64,000 nt of DNA from JBLNDJ01 sp050261515 (GCA_050261515.1 JBLNDJ010000058.1:1-64000); one strand, 5' to 3'; counted from the first letter of the stretch, positions 32,503 to 41,297 are shown. The notes: generated from the letters alone by a model not told the origin. Made by a program: numbers and translations.

Positions 32503-34506
32503 CTAGCGGGCCGCGGCCTTTACCAGCTTCGCCGCCGGCTCTGCGATAACGACCAGCAGCTCCGCCCGAGGAGTCTTCACCCGCTCGAGCAGCTTCGCCT
32601 GCTCCGCCGCCCAGGACTGCGGCGCGGGCTTGCCCGTCGCCAGGTAGACCTCCACCGCTTCGAGCGCCGCGGTGCCGAGCGCGGCGACGTCGCGCGACAC
32701 GGGCTCTACCTCTGCGGCAAGGTACGACTCAGCGAAAGCCTGCTTCAGATCGCTGTACTGATCGCGCCACGCGGCCGCCTGCCGCCGGATGGCGTCGCGC
32801 TGCGACGCGTCGCCGGCAAGCAGCGCATCGACGGCCTTCGAGAACGCGCGCGCCGCGACGCTCTCGGGCGGGGTCGCATCCACCATGCGGTTCAGCGGCG
32901 TGAAGACGGTGTACGGCCGCGGGCCGTTGGTCCGGGCATACTCCTTCACCGGCTCGAGCGCGGTCGCGAGCGCCGCCACGGGGCCCGCGGGCCTGTAGCC
33001 GGCGATCCGCTCCTGCGCCATCCGCCGCTGCTCGTTGTGCCGCAGCCCGAGCCACTCCAGGCGCGTGCTCTGAATCTCCATGCGCCGGTACATCGAATCG
33101 AGATCGCGCACCTCCTGCGGCGACCAGAACCGCTCGGCGATCGGGATCATGCGCGGCCAGATGCGCGACTCCATGAGTTCGGAGTCGGCAAGCTCGGTCC
33201 ACCAGCACGCCTCGCCGCCCAGGATGCGCGCTTTCTCGGCGTCGTTCAATCCGGCCGCGGCCTGGCCGAGCGGATCGTTCAGGTAGTGATCCGAGGCGTG
33301 GAACATCAGGTCGAGGTAGTATCCGTTCGAGAGAATCCCTTCAAAGCCCTGCCTCGCCGCGTCGGCCAGCGCCTTCTGGCCGCGCCACGACTGCACCATG
33401 ATTTCCTTCGGCAGGCTCGGGTCGAGCACTTCGTCCCATCCGATCATCTTCTTGCCGTGCTTGACCACGAGCGGGAACAGACGCCGGTTGAAGTAAGCCT
33501 GCAACTCCTCGTTCGTCTTGATGCCGTGCGCGCGTTTGAATTCCTGGATGCGCGGGTTGGCGTCCCACTCCTTGCCGTTCACCTCGTCGCCGCCGACGTG
33601 GAAGTACGGGTCGGGAAACAGCGCCGCCATCTCGCCGATGAGCTTGTCGAGGAACTCATAGACCTCGTCGCGAGTGGGGTCGATCGCCGGATCGAAAATG
33701 CCGAAGCTGCGTTCGATTTTGTACGGCCCGGGCCCGCTGGCAAGCTGCGGATAGCCCACGAACCACGCCGTCGTGTGGCCCGGCATGTCGAACTCGGGAA
33801 CCACGCGGATGCCGCGCTCGCGCGCGTAATTGACGATGTAGCGCACCTGCGCCTGCGTGTAGAACAGGCCGTCGGAGCCCGACTGGTGCAGCTCCGGAAG
33901 CAGCTTCGATTCAACGCGGAACCCCTGGTTGTCCGACAGGTGCCAGTGAAACACGTTCAGCTTCACGGCGGCCATGGCGTCGAGGTTGCGTTCGATGACG
34001 TCGATCGGATGGAAGTGGCGCGCCGAATCGATCATGAGCCCGCGCCAGGGGAAGCGCGGCTTGTCGTCGATCCGGACCACCGGCACCGCGAAGCCGTCCT
34101 TGTCCGGCATTGCGAGTTGCAGGAAGGTTTCGATGCCGTGCATCGCGCCGACGGGGGTCGCGGCCACGATGCGAGCCTGCTGGGGCGTGACGTCGAGCGT
34201 GTAGGATTCCACCTCGCGCGGCGACTGGACTTTCTCGCCGGGCCCCTTGCACTCGATGACGAGGGTGGGAGCGGCCGAGCGCGCGCCTGTCAACGGTATG
34301 CCCGTCTGGCGCGAGAGCCGCCTGAGGAGCCGCCGTGCAGCCATGTCGAGCCGCGGCTCGCGATACCCCTCAACCGCCACGCGGAAGCCCGAGCCGATCG
34401 CCAGTTTGCCCGTGCCGCGCGTCATGGACGACGGCACGGGCATCAGATCCTGGGCGCACGCGGCCGCGCACGCCACAACGAAGCACAACGTCACGTTTCG
34501 GGACAT
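32503..34506 (-). CDS. Beta-N-acetylhexosaminidase, GH20, exported
   Basis: A 667-residue protein with a signal peptide (MSRNVTLCFVVACAAACAQ). A GH20b N-terminal domain (about 20-145) precedes the TIM barrel. The barrel holds WRGLMIDSARHF (about 154-165), LNVFHWHLSDNQGFR (about 183-197), EFDMPGH (about 238-244) and the catalytic pair HVGGDEV with Asp307-Glu308. Trp in the IGWDEV and WRGQ segments shapes the sugar pocket. It releases terminal GlcNAc/GalNAc from chitooligosaccharides or peptidoglycan fragments. ATG 34506 is preferred over the ORF's first start (34533) because TATGCT (34521-34516) overlaps that region and leaves 9 bases to 34506. Confidence 0.92.
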   Translation of the reverse strand: MSRNVTLCFVVACAAACAQDLMPVPSSMTRGTGKLAIGSGFRVAVEGYREPRLDMAARRLLRRLSRQTGIPLTGARSAAPTLVIECKGPGEKVQSPREVESYTLDVTPQQARIVAATPVGAMHGIETFLQLAMPDKDGFAVPVVRIDDKPRFPWRGLMIDSARHFHPIDVIERNLDAMAAVKLNVFHWHLSDNQGFRVESKLLPELHQSGSDGLFYTQAQVRYIVNYARERGIRVVPEFDMPGHTTAWFVGYPQLASGPGPYKIERSFGIFDPAIDPTRDEVYEFLDKLIGEMAALFPDPYFHVGGDEVNGKEWDANPRIQEFKRAHGIKTNEELQAYFNRRLFPLVVKHGKKMIGWDEVLDPSLPKEIMVQSWRGQKALADAARQGFEGILSNGYYLDLMFHASDHYLNDPLGQAAAGLNDAEKARILGGEACWWTELADSELMESRIWPRMIPIAERFWSPQEVRDLDSMYRRMEIQSTRLEWLGLRHNEQRRMAQERIAGYRPAGPVAALATALEPVKEYARTNGPRPYTVFTPLNRMVDATPPESVAARAFSKAVDALLAGDASQRDAIRRQAAAWRDQYSDLKQAFAESYLAAEVEPVSRDVAALGTAALEAVEVYLATGKPAPQSWAAEQAKLLERVKTPRAELLVVIAEPAAKLVKAAAR

Positions 34507-34567
34507 GTCCGCTGTAGCATACCACCGGAGCATTAAACCCGGGACAGTATACTCAATTCCCGATTTT

Positions 34568-35422
34568 TTACTTCGGTGGTTCCTTGAACTCGCGGTGCAT
34601 CAGGACGCGCACTCCCTTTTGCGGCCCTTCGGTCACGGTGTAGTCCGCCGGCACCTGGAACAGCGCGGCGGCGGGCTCGGTCAGGCTGATGTTCGTGAGC
34701 CGGTAGATGGTCTCGCCCATCCGCGGATCGCTGGAGTGGCTCATCACCACGGTCTGCAACTGCGGCGAATACCAACGCTCGGAGACCGTCTGGATCGGCT
34801 TCTCGTTTCCGATCTCTCCGGCCGCGATCGTCACGACGGTGCGCGTTCCCTCGGCCGATACTCCCTCAATCACCTTCGTCCCCAGCGGCTCGTTAGTCAC
34901 CTGGTGGGCGCTCCGCTTGACAGACACAAAAGCCGGCCGCGGCGCCGTGGCGATTGCCCCCTCCTCGAACTTCGGCATGGGCATCTTCTGGGCCGTCTTG
35001 TCGCTGCTGTTGAGAACGTAGCTGACCCCGGCCACCGGGTCGTTGATGAACACCGGGCTCGTTCCCATCGGCGGCGCCGGAAGCAGGCCGATGGGCCCGA
35101 GCGGCTGCTCGCGGCGCGTCCTGCCTTCGCTGTCGCGATAGAAGTTCCCGGTCTGCTTGTTCCTGATGGTGTTGCCGTCGGCGAGCGTCTGCGTGTGCTC
35201 GGTGATCACCTGCGCCGAATATGGCGCGCCCTTCACGACTTTGCCGCCTCCGCCCAACTCGGCGCGGACGAACATCACGTCGCCGCCGATGCCGGCGCCT
35301 TCGGGCGGCCCGACCTGCGTGTGAAACACCGCAATCCCGCCCTCGGGCGGAGGCGGCGGCGGTTCCTGCGCCGACGCGGCCAGTGCCGCGGCGCAGAGCA
35401 CAATTCCAAATCGCGTCATCAT
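34568..35422 (-). CDS. Secreted protein of unknown function in an ECF sigma cluster
   Basis: A 284-residue protein with a signal peptide (MMTRFGIVLCAAALAASAQ) and a Pro-run. The mature part is beta-rich and has patterns such as YSAQVITEHTQTLADGNTI, YRDSEGRTRREQPLG and a C-terminal FQVPADYTV that recur in Acidobacteria secreted hypotheticals. No catalytic motif is recognised. AGGAG precedes the double ATG (35422 and 35419). It follows the candidate anti-sigma gene by 15 bases and is likely in its operon, so it may be a target of, or act with, the ECF factor. Confidence 0.72.
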   Translation of the reverse strand: MMTRFGIVLCAAALAASAQEPPPPPPEGGIAVFHTQVGPPEGAGIGGDVMFVRAELGGGGKVVKGAPYSAQVITEHTQTLADGNTIRNKQTGNFYRDSEGRTRREQPLGPIGLLPAPPMGTSPVFINDPVAGVSYVLNSSDKTAQKMPMPKFEEGAIATAPRPAFVSVKRSAHQVTNEPLGTKVIEGVSAEGTRTVVTIAAGEIGNEKPIQTVSERWYSPQLQTVVMSHSSDPRMGETIYRLTNISLTEPAAALFQVPADYTVTEGPQKGVRVLMHREFKEPPK

Positions 35423-35437
35423 GATTTGTCTCCTGAA

Positions 35438-35980
35438 TCAGTTCTCTACCCGCACGAACCGGATCGCGCGGGCCATGCCTGTCTCTGTATCGAGGGCCAC
35501 ATCGGCCTGGACGGGATCGGCGCGGTCCTGGTCGTACGGCAGCCCGAACGCCGCCAGCGCCGTGCGCGGGACCTCGACACGCACGATCGGCCCCTTCGCC
35601 AAGTCCGCGGCAGCGTCCGCGTACTGCAACGGATAGAAGCGCGTCGTCACCTCGCGCCGCTTGCGAGGCGCGCGCGGCGGCGGGCGGCGTGTGGCGGCCT
35701 GCTTCACCACCGGCGGCGGCGCACTAACCGGCGCGGCGGCGACGACGGGCTTCACGGCGACCGGCGCCGGAGCTTCGACCCGCTCCGGCGCGCGCAGCCA
35801 CACCGCGAGCGCCGCGCATGCGGCAAGTCCGGCCGCCGCCAAGCCCCACCACGGGGAAACGGCGCGCCGGCGGCGGCGCTGCGCGAAAGCGGCCAGCAGC
35901 GCGCGCTCCACCCGCTCGGGCGCGCGGCAGTCCCGCGCGCTTTCGGCCAGCGCCCGGAGAGCGGTCTCGACCTCGTTCAT
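35438..35980 (-). CDS. Candidate anti-sigma factor, single transmembrane protein
   Basis: A 180-residue protein. The cytosolic N-terminus (about 1-40) is followed by one transmembrane helix (WWGLAAAGLAACAALAVWL, about 44-62), a Pro/Ala-rich linker (about 65-110) and a C-terminal domain with VRVEVPRTALAAFGLPYD and MARAIRFV. Its start overlaps the sigma factor stop as ATGA, the standard sigma/anti-sigma arrangement. It lacks the HxxxCxxC zinc motif of ZAS anti-sigma proteins, having only one Cys before the helix (about 18), so the sigma-binding region is of another type. Function is inferred from position alone. Confidence 0.6.
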   Translation of the reverse strand: MNEVETALRALAESARDCRAPERVERALLAAFAQRRRRRAVSPWWGLAAAGLAACAALAVWLRAPERVEAPAPVAVKPVVAAAPVSAPPPVVKQAATRRPPPRAPRKRREVTTRFYPLQYADAAADLAKGPIVRVEVPRTALAAFGLPYDQDRADPVQADVALDTETGMARAIRFVRVEN

Positions 35981-36528
35981 AGCGAACACCTCGCGGCCGG
36001 CGCCTGGAGCCGTTCGGCCAGCATCTGCCGCGCCCTGTGCAGCCGCGACTTCACTGTCCCCACCGCGCAGCCGAGCGCCGCGGCAGCTTCGGCGTGATCC
36101 AACTCCTCCAGATCGCACAGCACCACGGCCTCGCGATAGTGCACAGGCAATGCCAGCACCGCCGCCCTCACGCGTGCCACCGTCTCGCTGCGCGCCAGTT
36201 CGGACTCGGGATGATCCGCCGCGACCGCCCCAGCGGCCTCCTCCTCGCCCGCGAGCCGGCGCCGGTCCAGGCGGCGCAGCACGTGGTTCCGCGCGATCCC
36301 GTAAAGAAACGCCGCCACCGAGCCGCGCGCCGGATCGTAGCTCCCGCCATCGCATATCAGGGTCAGGAACGTATCCTGCACGACATCCTCCGCCGTCGAT
36401 GCCGCCCCGCTCATTTGCAACGCATACCGGTAGACGCCTGCCTGCCGCCGCCGGTACAGAGCGGTGAACGCCCCGGCATCGCCGTCCATCGTCAGCCGGA
36501 GCAGTTCATGGTCGCTCACATCTTGCAT
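35977..36528 (-). CDS. ECF-type RNA polymerase sigma factor
   Basis: A 183-residue sigma70-family protein with only regions 2 and 4. Region 2 includes YRRRQAGVYRYALQMSG and TAEDVVQDTFLTLI (about 45-60). Region 4 includes LPVHYREAVVLCDLEELDHAEAAAALGCAVGTVKSRLHRARQ (about 126-167), with the helix-turn-helix that binds the -35 element. The gene is coupled to a membrane protein and a secreted protein downstream. The leader between ATG 36528 and the serine hydrolase stop is 54 bases; no autoregulatory motif pair is evident. Confidence 0.93.
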   Translation of the reverse strand: MQDVSDHELLRLTMDGDAGAFTALYRRRQAGVYRYALQMSGAASTAEDVVQDTFLTLICDGGSYDPARGSVAAFLYGIARNHVLRRLDRRRLAGEEEAAGAVAADHPESELARSETVARVRAAVLALPVHYREAVVLCDLEELDHAEAAAALGCAVGTVKSRLHRARQMLAERLQAPAARCSL

Positions 36529-36582
36529 CAGGCAGTCTCAGAGATAGTTCGCGCGAGGGGGCAAAAAGGTTCCAGAAAATCG

Positions 36583-37575
36583 CTACCGCCGGCGGGCGCC
36601 TTCCCGGATACGCAGAAACCGCTCGTTCCAGGGCTTCTGATCGAGCCCGAGAAGACGGTCGTAGACATTGAGCGCAACGATCGTGCACACAGGGTGCCGG
36701 CCGCTCGTGGTCAGGACTGCTACGCCGATCTTCTTGTCCGGCAGAAGGCTAACCAGCGCCTCAAAGCCCGCTCGGGCGCCTGAACCGTGCTCGGCCATCT
36801 TGTTGCCGCGGTAGTGCAGGATACCCCAGCCGAGCCCATAGGCGTTGGTTCCGGCTAGCTCCGGGAACTCGGACCCGCTGCCGCTGACCACCTGCGGCCG
36901 CTGCATCTCGGCCAGGGTCTTTGCAGAGACAACCGCCTTCCCGGCCCCGAGTTCAGCCAGCAGGAACTGTGCCAGGTCCCCGGCACTCGAGCGAACCTCT
37001 CCCTCGGGCGAGAAACCCGAGTTCTTCATGCCGAGCGGCCCGAAGATCCGCCGGCGCACCAGATCCTCCCAACTCGTCCCGGCCAGCGCGCCCGCTATGC
37101 GCCCGGCGACAACATACCCGAGATTGCTGTAGCGGAACTCGCTGCGGAAGTCCGCCGCCGCTTCGAGATCTTTCAGCCGCTCGAACTCGGGGGCGCCCTC
37201 GGCCGGAAGTCCGGCGCGGTGCGTGAGCAGATCGCGCATCGTCGCGCGCTCCGCCGCCCAGGGATCGCGCATCCGGAAGGCGGGAATGTAGCTGCGGATG
37301 GGCGCGTCCCAGTCGAGCTTTCCCTCGTCGGCGAGCGTCCCGAGCGCAAGCGCGGTGAAAGGCTTGGTGACCGAGCCGGTATCGAACGGCGTCTGCGGCG
37401 TGACAGGCCCGAAAGCCTTCAAATAAATCACTTCGGTGCCCCGAACCACGGCCACCGCCGCCCCGGGGACGCCCCAGTCCTTCATGGCCGAAGCGATCAG
37501 AGAGTCGATGCCGTCCAGCGGCGACTGCGCCGCGAGCGGAAGGGATGCGAGCAGAATCAGAGCGAGCCGGAACAC
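36583..37575 (-). CDS. Exported serine hydrolase, class C beta-lactamase family
   Basis: A 330-residue protein with a signal peptide (MFRLALILLASLPLAAQ). The three catalytic motifs are SVTK (68-71, nucleophile Ser68 and general base Lys71), YSN (149-151) and a HGSG box near the C-terminus in place of the KTG motif. These features fit the Pfam Beta-lactamase fold used by D-aminopeptidases, esterases and penicillin-binding proteins. True AmpC activity is not indicated. The start is GTG 37575, immediately after the stop of the GT2 gene, so they are coupled. The substrate could be a peptidoglycan peptide or a secondary ester. Confidence 0.88.
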   Translation of the reverse strand: MFRLALILLASLPLAAQSPLDGIDSLIASAMKDWGVPGAAVAVVRGTEVIYLKAFGPVTPQTPFDTGSVTKPFTALALGTLADEGKLDWDAPIRSYIPAFRMRDPWAAERATMRDLLTHRAGLPAEGAPEFERLKDLEAAADFRSEFRYSNLGYVVAGRIAGALAGTSWEDLVRRRIFGPLGMKNSGFSPEGEVRSSAGDLAQFLLAELGAGKAVVSAKTLAEMQRPQVVSGSGSEFPELAGTNAYGLGWGILHYRGNKMAEHGSGARAGFEALVSLLPDKKIGVAVLTTSGRHPVCTIVALNVYDRLLGLDQKPWNERFLRIREGARRR

Positions 37576-38556
37576 TTAGTTCCCGCGCGTTTCGCCCTGC
37601 ATGCGCGCTTCGCGGCCGCCGCGGATCTCGCGCACCGCGTAGATGCGCCGGCCCTGGCTCTCGAAGTAGACGCGCATGAGCATCTCGCCCAGCAGGCCCG
37701 TGGTGAACATCATGAGGCCCACGATCAGCAGCAGCCCTCCGGTCAGCATCAGCGGCCCGTGGCGAATCACCAGGTCGTGCCCGACGAAGATCTTGTCTAA
37801 GCCGAGCACGAGGAGCGTACCGCCGCCGAGCGTTGTGCTGACCAGCCCCAGCTTGCCGAAAAAGTGCATCGGCCGCGTCAGGTAGCTCAGCAGAAACTTG
37901 ATCGTGACGATGTCGAACAGCACATGGATCGTGCGGCCGAGGCCGTAGTGTGACCCGCCTGCCACGCGCGGCACGTTCTGGATCGGCACCTCGGCGATGC
38001 GCGCGCCATAGAAACTCGCCAGCGCCGGAATGAACCGGTGCAGCTCGCCGTAGAGGTTGATGTCTTTGAGAACCTCGGCGCGGTAGGCCTTGAACGTGGT
38101 GCCGAAGTCGTGCAGCTCGACGCCCGACAGCTTCGCCATCAGCCAATTGGCGATGCGCGACGGCAGCTTGCGTGTGATCGCATTGTCCACCCGGACTTTG
38201 CGCCAGCCGCTCGCGATGTCGTAGCCCTCGTCGATCTTCTCGAGGAGTGCCGGGATGTCCTCGGGGGCGTGCTGAAGGTCGCCATCCATCGAAATGACGA
38301 CCTCGCCGGCGGCCTCGTTGAATCCCGCCGCAAGCGCCGGCGTCTGGCCGAAGTTGCGCCGTAGCCGGACGACTTTCAGGTGAGCGTCGGTCTCGGACAA
38401 GTTCGCCAGCAACTCGAAGCTGCGGTCCGTCGAAGCGTCGTCAACGAAAATGATCTCGTAAGGCCGCCCGACTGCCGCCAGCACCGCCGTCAGCCTGTCG
38501 TAAAGAGGCAGTAACGCAGGCTCTTCATTGTGAACGGGGATCACGACCGAAAGCAT
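37576..38556 (-). CDS. GT2-family glycosyltransferase, DPMS/ArnC type
   Basis: A 326-residue protein. The N-terminal GT-A domain has VVIPVHNEE (4-12), EIIFVDDASTDRS (about 34-46) and the DXD-equivalent SMDGDLQH (about 89-96). The later R..YGL.RT-type segment (HYGLGRTIHVL, about 203-213) resembles polyprenyl-phosphate sugar transferases. Two C-terminal helices (LVSTTLGGGTLLVLGL, about 241-256, and LTGGLLLIVGLMMFTTGLLG, about 270-290) anchor it in the membrane. It probably moves a sugar onto undecaprenyl phosphate for envelope glycans. A TACACT box (38573-38568) lies 11 bases before ATG 38556. Confidence 0.9.
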   Translation of the reverse strand: MLSVVIPVHNEEPALLPLYDRLTAVLAAVGRPYEIIFVDDASTDRSFELLANLSETDAHLKVVRLRRNFGQTPALAAGFNEAAGEVVISMDGDLQHAPEDIPALLEKIDEGYDIASGWRKVRVDNAITRKLPSRIANWLMAKLSGVELHDFGTTFKAYRAEVLKDINLYGELHRFIPALASFYGARIAEVPIQNVPRVAGGSHYGLGRTIHVLFDIVTIKFLLSYLTRPMHFFGKLGLVSTTLGGGTLLVLGLDKIFVGHDLVIRHGPLMLTGGLLLIVGLMMFTTGLLGEMLMRVYFESQGRRIYAVREIRGGREARMQGETRGN

Positions 38557-38583
38557 GGATTACTTTTAGTGTAACTCCGGCCG

Positions 38584-38604
38584 GCTTCCGGCTTCCAGCT
38601 TCCA
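38584..38604. repeat. Three tandem copies of a GCTTCC(G/A) heptamer
   Basis: GCTTCCG, GCTTCCA and GCTTCCA follow each other without gap at 38584-38590, 38591-38597 and 38598-38604, in the 61-base gap between the GT2 and HtrA genes. A similar CTGGAAGC-type intergenic repeat occurs in many bacterial genomes. Function unknown. Confidence 0.75.
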
Positions 38605-38617
38605 GCCCTGCTCCCCC

Positions 38618-39781
38618 CTACATACTCGTCCCATCCGACTGTCCCTCGCCCAGCTTCACCCGCACCTTCTGCGTGCGTCCGCCGCGGAACACGGTCAGTT
38701 CCATCATGTCGCCGGGACGCTTCCGGTTCATCGCGCGGCTGAGCGCGTCGCGGCTTTCGACCGCGCGGCCGTCGATGTTCATGATCAGGTCGCCGCCGAC
38801 CGGGATCTCGTAGTTGCCGATCACGACTGTGCGGCGCGCGCCGCGCAGGCCGGCCGCTTCGGCCGCCGAGCCGCGCTCGACCTCGACGATCAGCAGCCCG
38901 CCCTCGGCCGGAAGGCTCAGCGCATCGGCCAGGTCGCCCGCCACGTAAAGCACCGAAACGCCGAGGCGCGGCGGCTCGAACCGCCCTTTCTCGGCGTACT
39001 CGTTCAGCATGATCTTGGCGCGGTTGATCGGCAGCGCGAACCCGATCCCGATGTTCGAACCGGGGCCGTAGATCGCCGTGTTGATCCCGATCACATTGCC
39101 GTGCGAATCGAGCAGCGGCCCGCCGCTATTGCCCGGGTTGATCGCCGCATCCGTCTGGATCATGTTCTCGAGTGTCCGCCCGGTCTCATCCTTGAGGCTG
39201 CGGCCGAGCGAGCTGATGATGCCCGTCGTCAGCGTTCCCTCCAGGCGGAACGGGTTGCCGATGGCGAGCACTTTCTGGCCCACCAGCAGCGGGTCGGAAT
39301 CGCCGAGGCGCAGGAACGAGAGCTTCTTCCGCGGGTTGATCTTGAGGAGCGCGATGTCGTTGGCGGTGTCCCTCGCCAGCACCCTGGCGCGGTAGCTCGA
39401 CTGGTCCGGCAACAGCGTGACTTCGACCTCGCGCGCACCGGAAATCACGTGGTTGTTCGTGAGGATGCGCCCGCTGTCGTCCACCAGGAACCCCGAGCCC
39501 ATGCCCTGCTGCGGGATGATCTCGAAGAACCAGTTCTGCCGGTACACCGTGCTCGTGATGTTGACCACGGCGGTGTGCGCACTCCTGTAGACCTCGATAT
39601 TGTTGTTTTCGTCCGCGCTGAGCGACGCCGATTGCGCCGTGTCGGGCCCGCTCCAAAGCCGCCCCGACGAGCTTACTTCCCCGCGGTGCAGCACCTTCAG
39701 CGTGCCCCACCTCGTAAGTGACGTAACCCCGACGAATGCCGCGACCAACAGCGCGGCCATGAAAAGTGTGCGCAGTTTCAT
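38618..39781 (-). CDS. HtrA/DegP-like serine protease with PDZ domain
   Basis: A 387-residue envelope protein with an N-terminal membrane anchor or signal (FMAALLVAAFVGVTSL, about 7-22). The trypsin-like domain has His111 (ILTNNHVISGA), Asp142 (DTANDIALLK) and Ser219 (NPGNSGGPL). A single PDZ domain (about 280-380: GLLIVEVERGSAAEAAGLRG, GDLIMNIDGRAV) follows. It degrades or refolds misfolded envelope proteins, possibly as a trimer; one PDZ and an uncleaved anchor resemble the DegS/HhoA type. Its ATG overlaps the coaE stop as ATGA, so it is at the end of a folD-coaE-htrA run. Confidence 0.93.
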   Translation of the reverse strand: MKLRTLFMAALLVAAFVGVTSLTRWGTLKVLHRGEVSSSGRLWSGPDTAQSASLSADENNNIEVYRSAHTAVVNITSTVYRQNWFFEIIPQQGMGSGFLVDDSGRILTNNHVISGAREVEVTLLPDQSSYRARVLARDTANDIALLKINPRKKLSFLRLGDSDPLLVGQKVLAIGNPFRLEGTLTTGIISSLGRSLKDETGRTLENMIQTDAAINPGNSGGPLLDSHGNVIGINTAIYGPGSNIGIGFALPINRAKIMLNEYAEKGRFEPPRLGVSVLYVAGDLADALSLPAEGGLLIVEVERGSAAEAAGLRGARRTVVIGNYEIPVGGDLIMNIDGRAVESRDALSRAMNRKRPGDMMELTVFRGGRTQKVRVKLGEGQSDGTSM

Positions 39782-40380
39782 TGCCGGATGCTCCGCAGGC
39801 GGCTGTAAACCTCCGCCGTCTGCCGCAACGTTTCCTCTTTATTGCCCGAAGTATCGACGACGTAGTCCGCAAACTTCCGTTTCTCTTCGAGCGGCATCTG
39901 CCGTTCGAGGCGAGCCAGCACTTCCTCGCGCGTGAGACCGCGCTCGAGAGCGCGCTCGATCTGCTGCTCGCGCGTGCACACGGCCAGCACGATCTTGTCG
40001 AACCGCTCGTGGCTGCCCGTCTCGATCAGGATCGCGGCTTCCATCACGGCGATGCCCCCCGGGTCGCGCGCTTCGATGGCGCGCAGCAGCTCCTCCTCGC
40101 GGCGGATCACCGGCGGATGCACGAGCCCGTTCAGCACGCGCAGCCGCTCCGGCCGCCCGAAAACCTCGTTCGCGAGCTTCTGGCGGTCGATCTCGCCCCC
40201 GGCGCCCAGAATGCCCCGGCCGAACTCGCGAACCACGCCTTCGTACGCCTCGCCCGCGGGAAGCAGAACCTCGTGCCCCAGCTCATCGGCCTGTACGAGA
40301 TGGCATCCGAGCCGCCTCAACTCCTCGCCGACGAAGCTCTTGCCCGAGGCGAGCCCCCCGGTCAACCCTACGCGGAGCAT
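39778..40380 (-). CDS. coaE: Dephospho-CoA kinase
   Basis: A 200-residue P-loop kinase. GLTGGLASGKS (5-15) is the nucleotide-binding loop. HLVQADELGHEVL (about 26-38) carries the CoA-site Asp, and the lid region follows near REQQIERALERGLTREE. It makes CoA from dephospho-CoA in the last step of the pathway. Its ATG (40380) lies inside folD (13-base overlap), and its stop overlaps htrA, indicating tight translational coupling. Length and motifs are typical. Confidence 0.95.
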   Translation of the reverse strand: MLRVGLTGGLASGKSFVGEELRRLGCHLVQADELGHEVLLPAGEAYEGVVREFGRGILGAGGEIDRQKLANEVFGRPERLRVLNGLVHPPVIRREEELLRAIEARDPGGIAVMEAAILIETGSHERFDKIVLAVCTREQQIERALERGLTREEVLARLERQMPLEEKRKFADYVVDTSGNKEETLRQTAEVYSRLRSIRQ

Positions 40381-41297
40381 GCCGCGCCGAGTCTTCGTTC
40401 CGCCGCCTCGATCGTGTTCACCATCAGCATCGCGATCGTCAACGGCCCCACACCCCCCGGAACCGGCGTGTACGCCGACGCCAGTTCGACGACGTCCACC
40501 GGATCCACATCGCCCACCAGCACGCTGCCCTTGCGGTCGAACGCCTCCAGCCGCTCCTTCGAGTTCCGGAAAATCCGCGCGACTTCCTCGCGGCTGTCGA
40601 TGCGGTTCGTCCCGACGTCGATCACCACCGCGCCCGGCTTGATGAACTTGCCCGTCAGGAACGCCGGTCGTCCCATCGCGGCGACCAGGATGTCCGCCTC
40701 CGCGCAGATCTCCGGGAGATTCGCGGTGTGCGAGTGGCAGATCGTGACAGTCGCGTGCTGGTGCAGCAGCAGCATCGCCATCGGCTTGCCGACAATGTCG
40801 CTGCGCCCCACCACCACGGCGTGCTTGCCTGCGATCGGAATGTCGTAGCGCCGCAGCAGTTCGAGGATTCCCGCGGGCGTGCAAGGCCGCGGCCCGGGCG
40901 TGTTTGTCACCAGCTTGCCCAGATTCAGCGGATGGAAGCCGTCCACGTCTTTATCGGGCGACACCGCGCACAGGACCCTCTTGGCGTCCACCTTGGAAGG
41001 CAGCGGCAACTGCACGAGGATGCCGTCGATCTCGCGCCGCTGGTTCAGTGCCCCGACGATGTCGAGAACTTCATTTGTGGTAACGGTATCCGGCGGCGTG
41101 ATCTTCTCGCTGTAAATGCCGAGCGCCTGGCAGGCTTTGATCTTGTTGCGGACATAGATCTCGGAAGCCGGATTGTGTCCCGCCAGTACCACAGCCAGCC
41201 CGGGCAAGTCGCGAGCGGCGTTGAGGGCCGTCACGCGAGACTTGCTCTCGCTCAGAATCTCGTCACGTATTTTGTTTCCGTCCAGAATCCGGGGCAT
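40368..41297 (-). CDS. folD: Methylenetetrahydrofolate dehydrogenase/cyclohydrolase
   Basis: A 309-residue bifunctional enzyme. The conserved catalytic segment SEIYVRNKIKACQALGI (about 45-61; YVxxK motif) is followed by GILVQLPLP (about 92-100) and DGFHPLNLGKL (about 117-127). The NADP-binding GRSDIVGKPMAMLLLH motif (about 163-178) and DVGTNRI complete the fold. It interconverts methylene-, methenyl- and formyl-THF. TAATCT (41312-41307) lies 9 bases before ATG 41297, suggesting a short leader. Its 3' end overlaps coaE by 13 bases. Confidence 0.97.
   Translation of the reverse strand: MPRILDGNKIRDEILSESKSRVTALNAARDLPGLAVVLAGHNPASEIYVRNKIKACQALGIYSEKITPPDTVTTNEVLDIVGALNQRREIDGILVQLPLPSKVDAKRVLCAVSPDKDVDGFHPLNLGKLVTNTPGPRPCTPAGILELLRRYDIPIAGKHAVVVGRSDIVGKPMAMLLLHQHATVTICHSHTANLPEICAEADILVAAMGRPAFLTGKFIKPGAVVIDVGTNRIDSREEVARIFRNSKERLEAFDRKGSVLVGDVDPVDVVELASAYTPVPGGVGPLTIAMLMVNTIEAAERRLGAACSA

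Noticed and set aside
34533..34567. Inverted repeat CGGGA...TCCCG plus T-run as a terminator
   Set aside because: The T-run is oriented for plus-strand transcription and no plus-strand gene ends here; the genes on both sides are on the minus strand.
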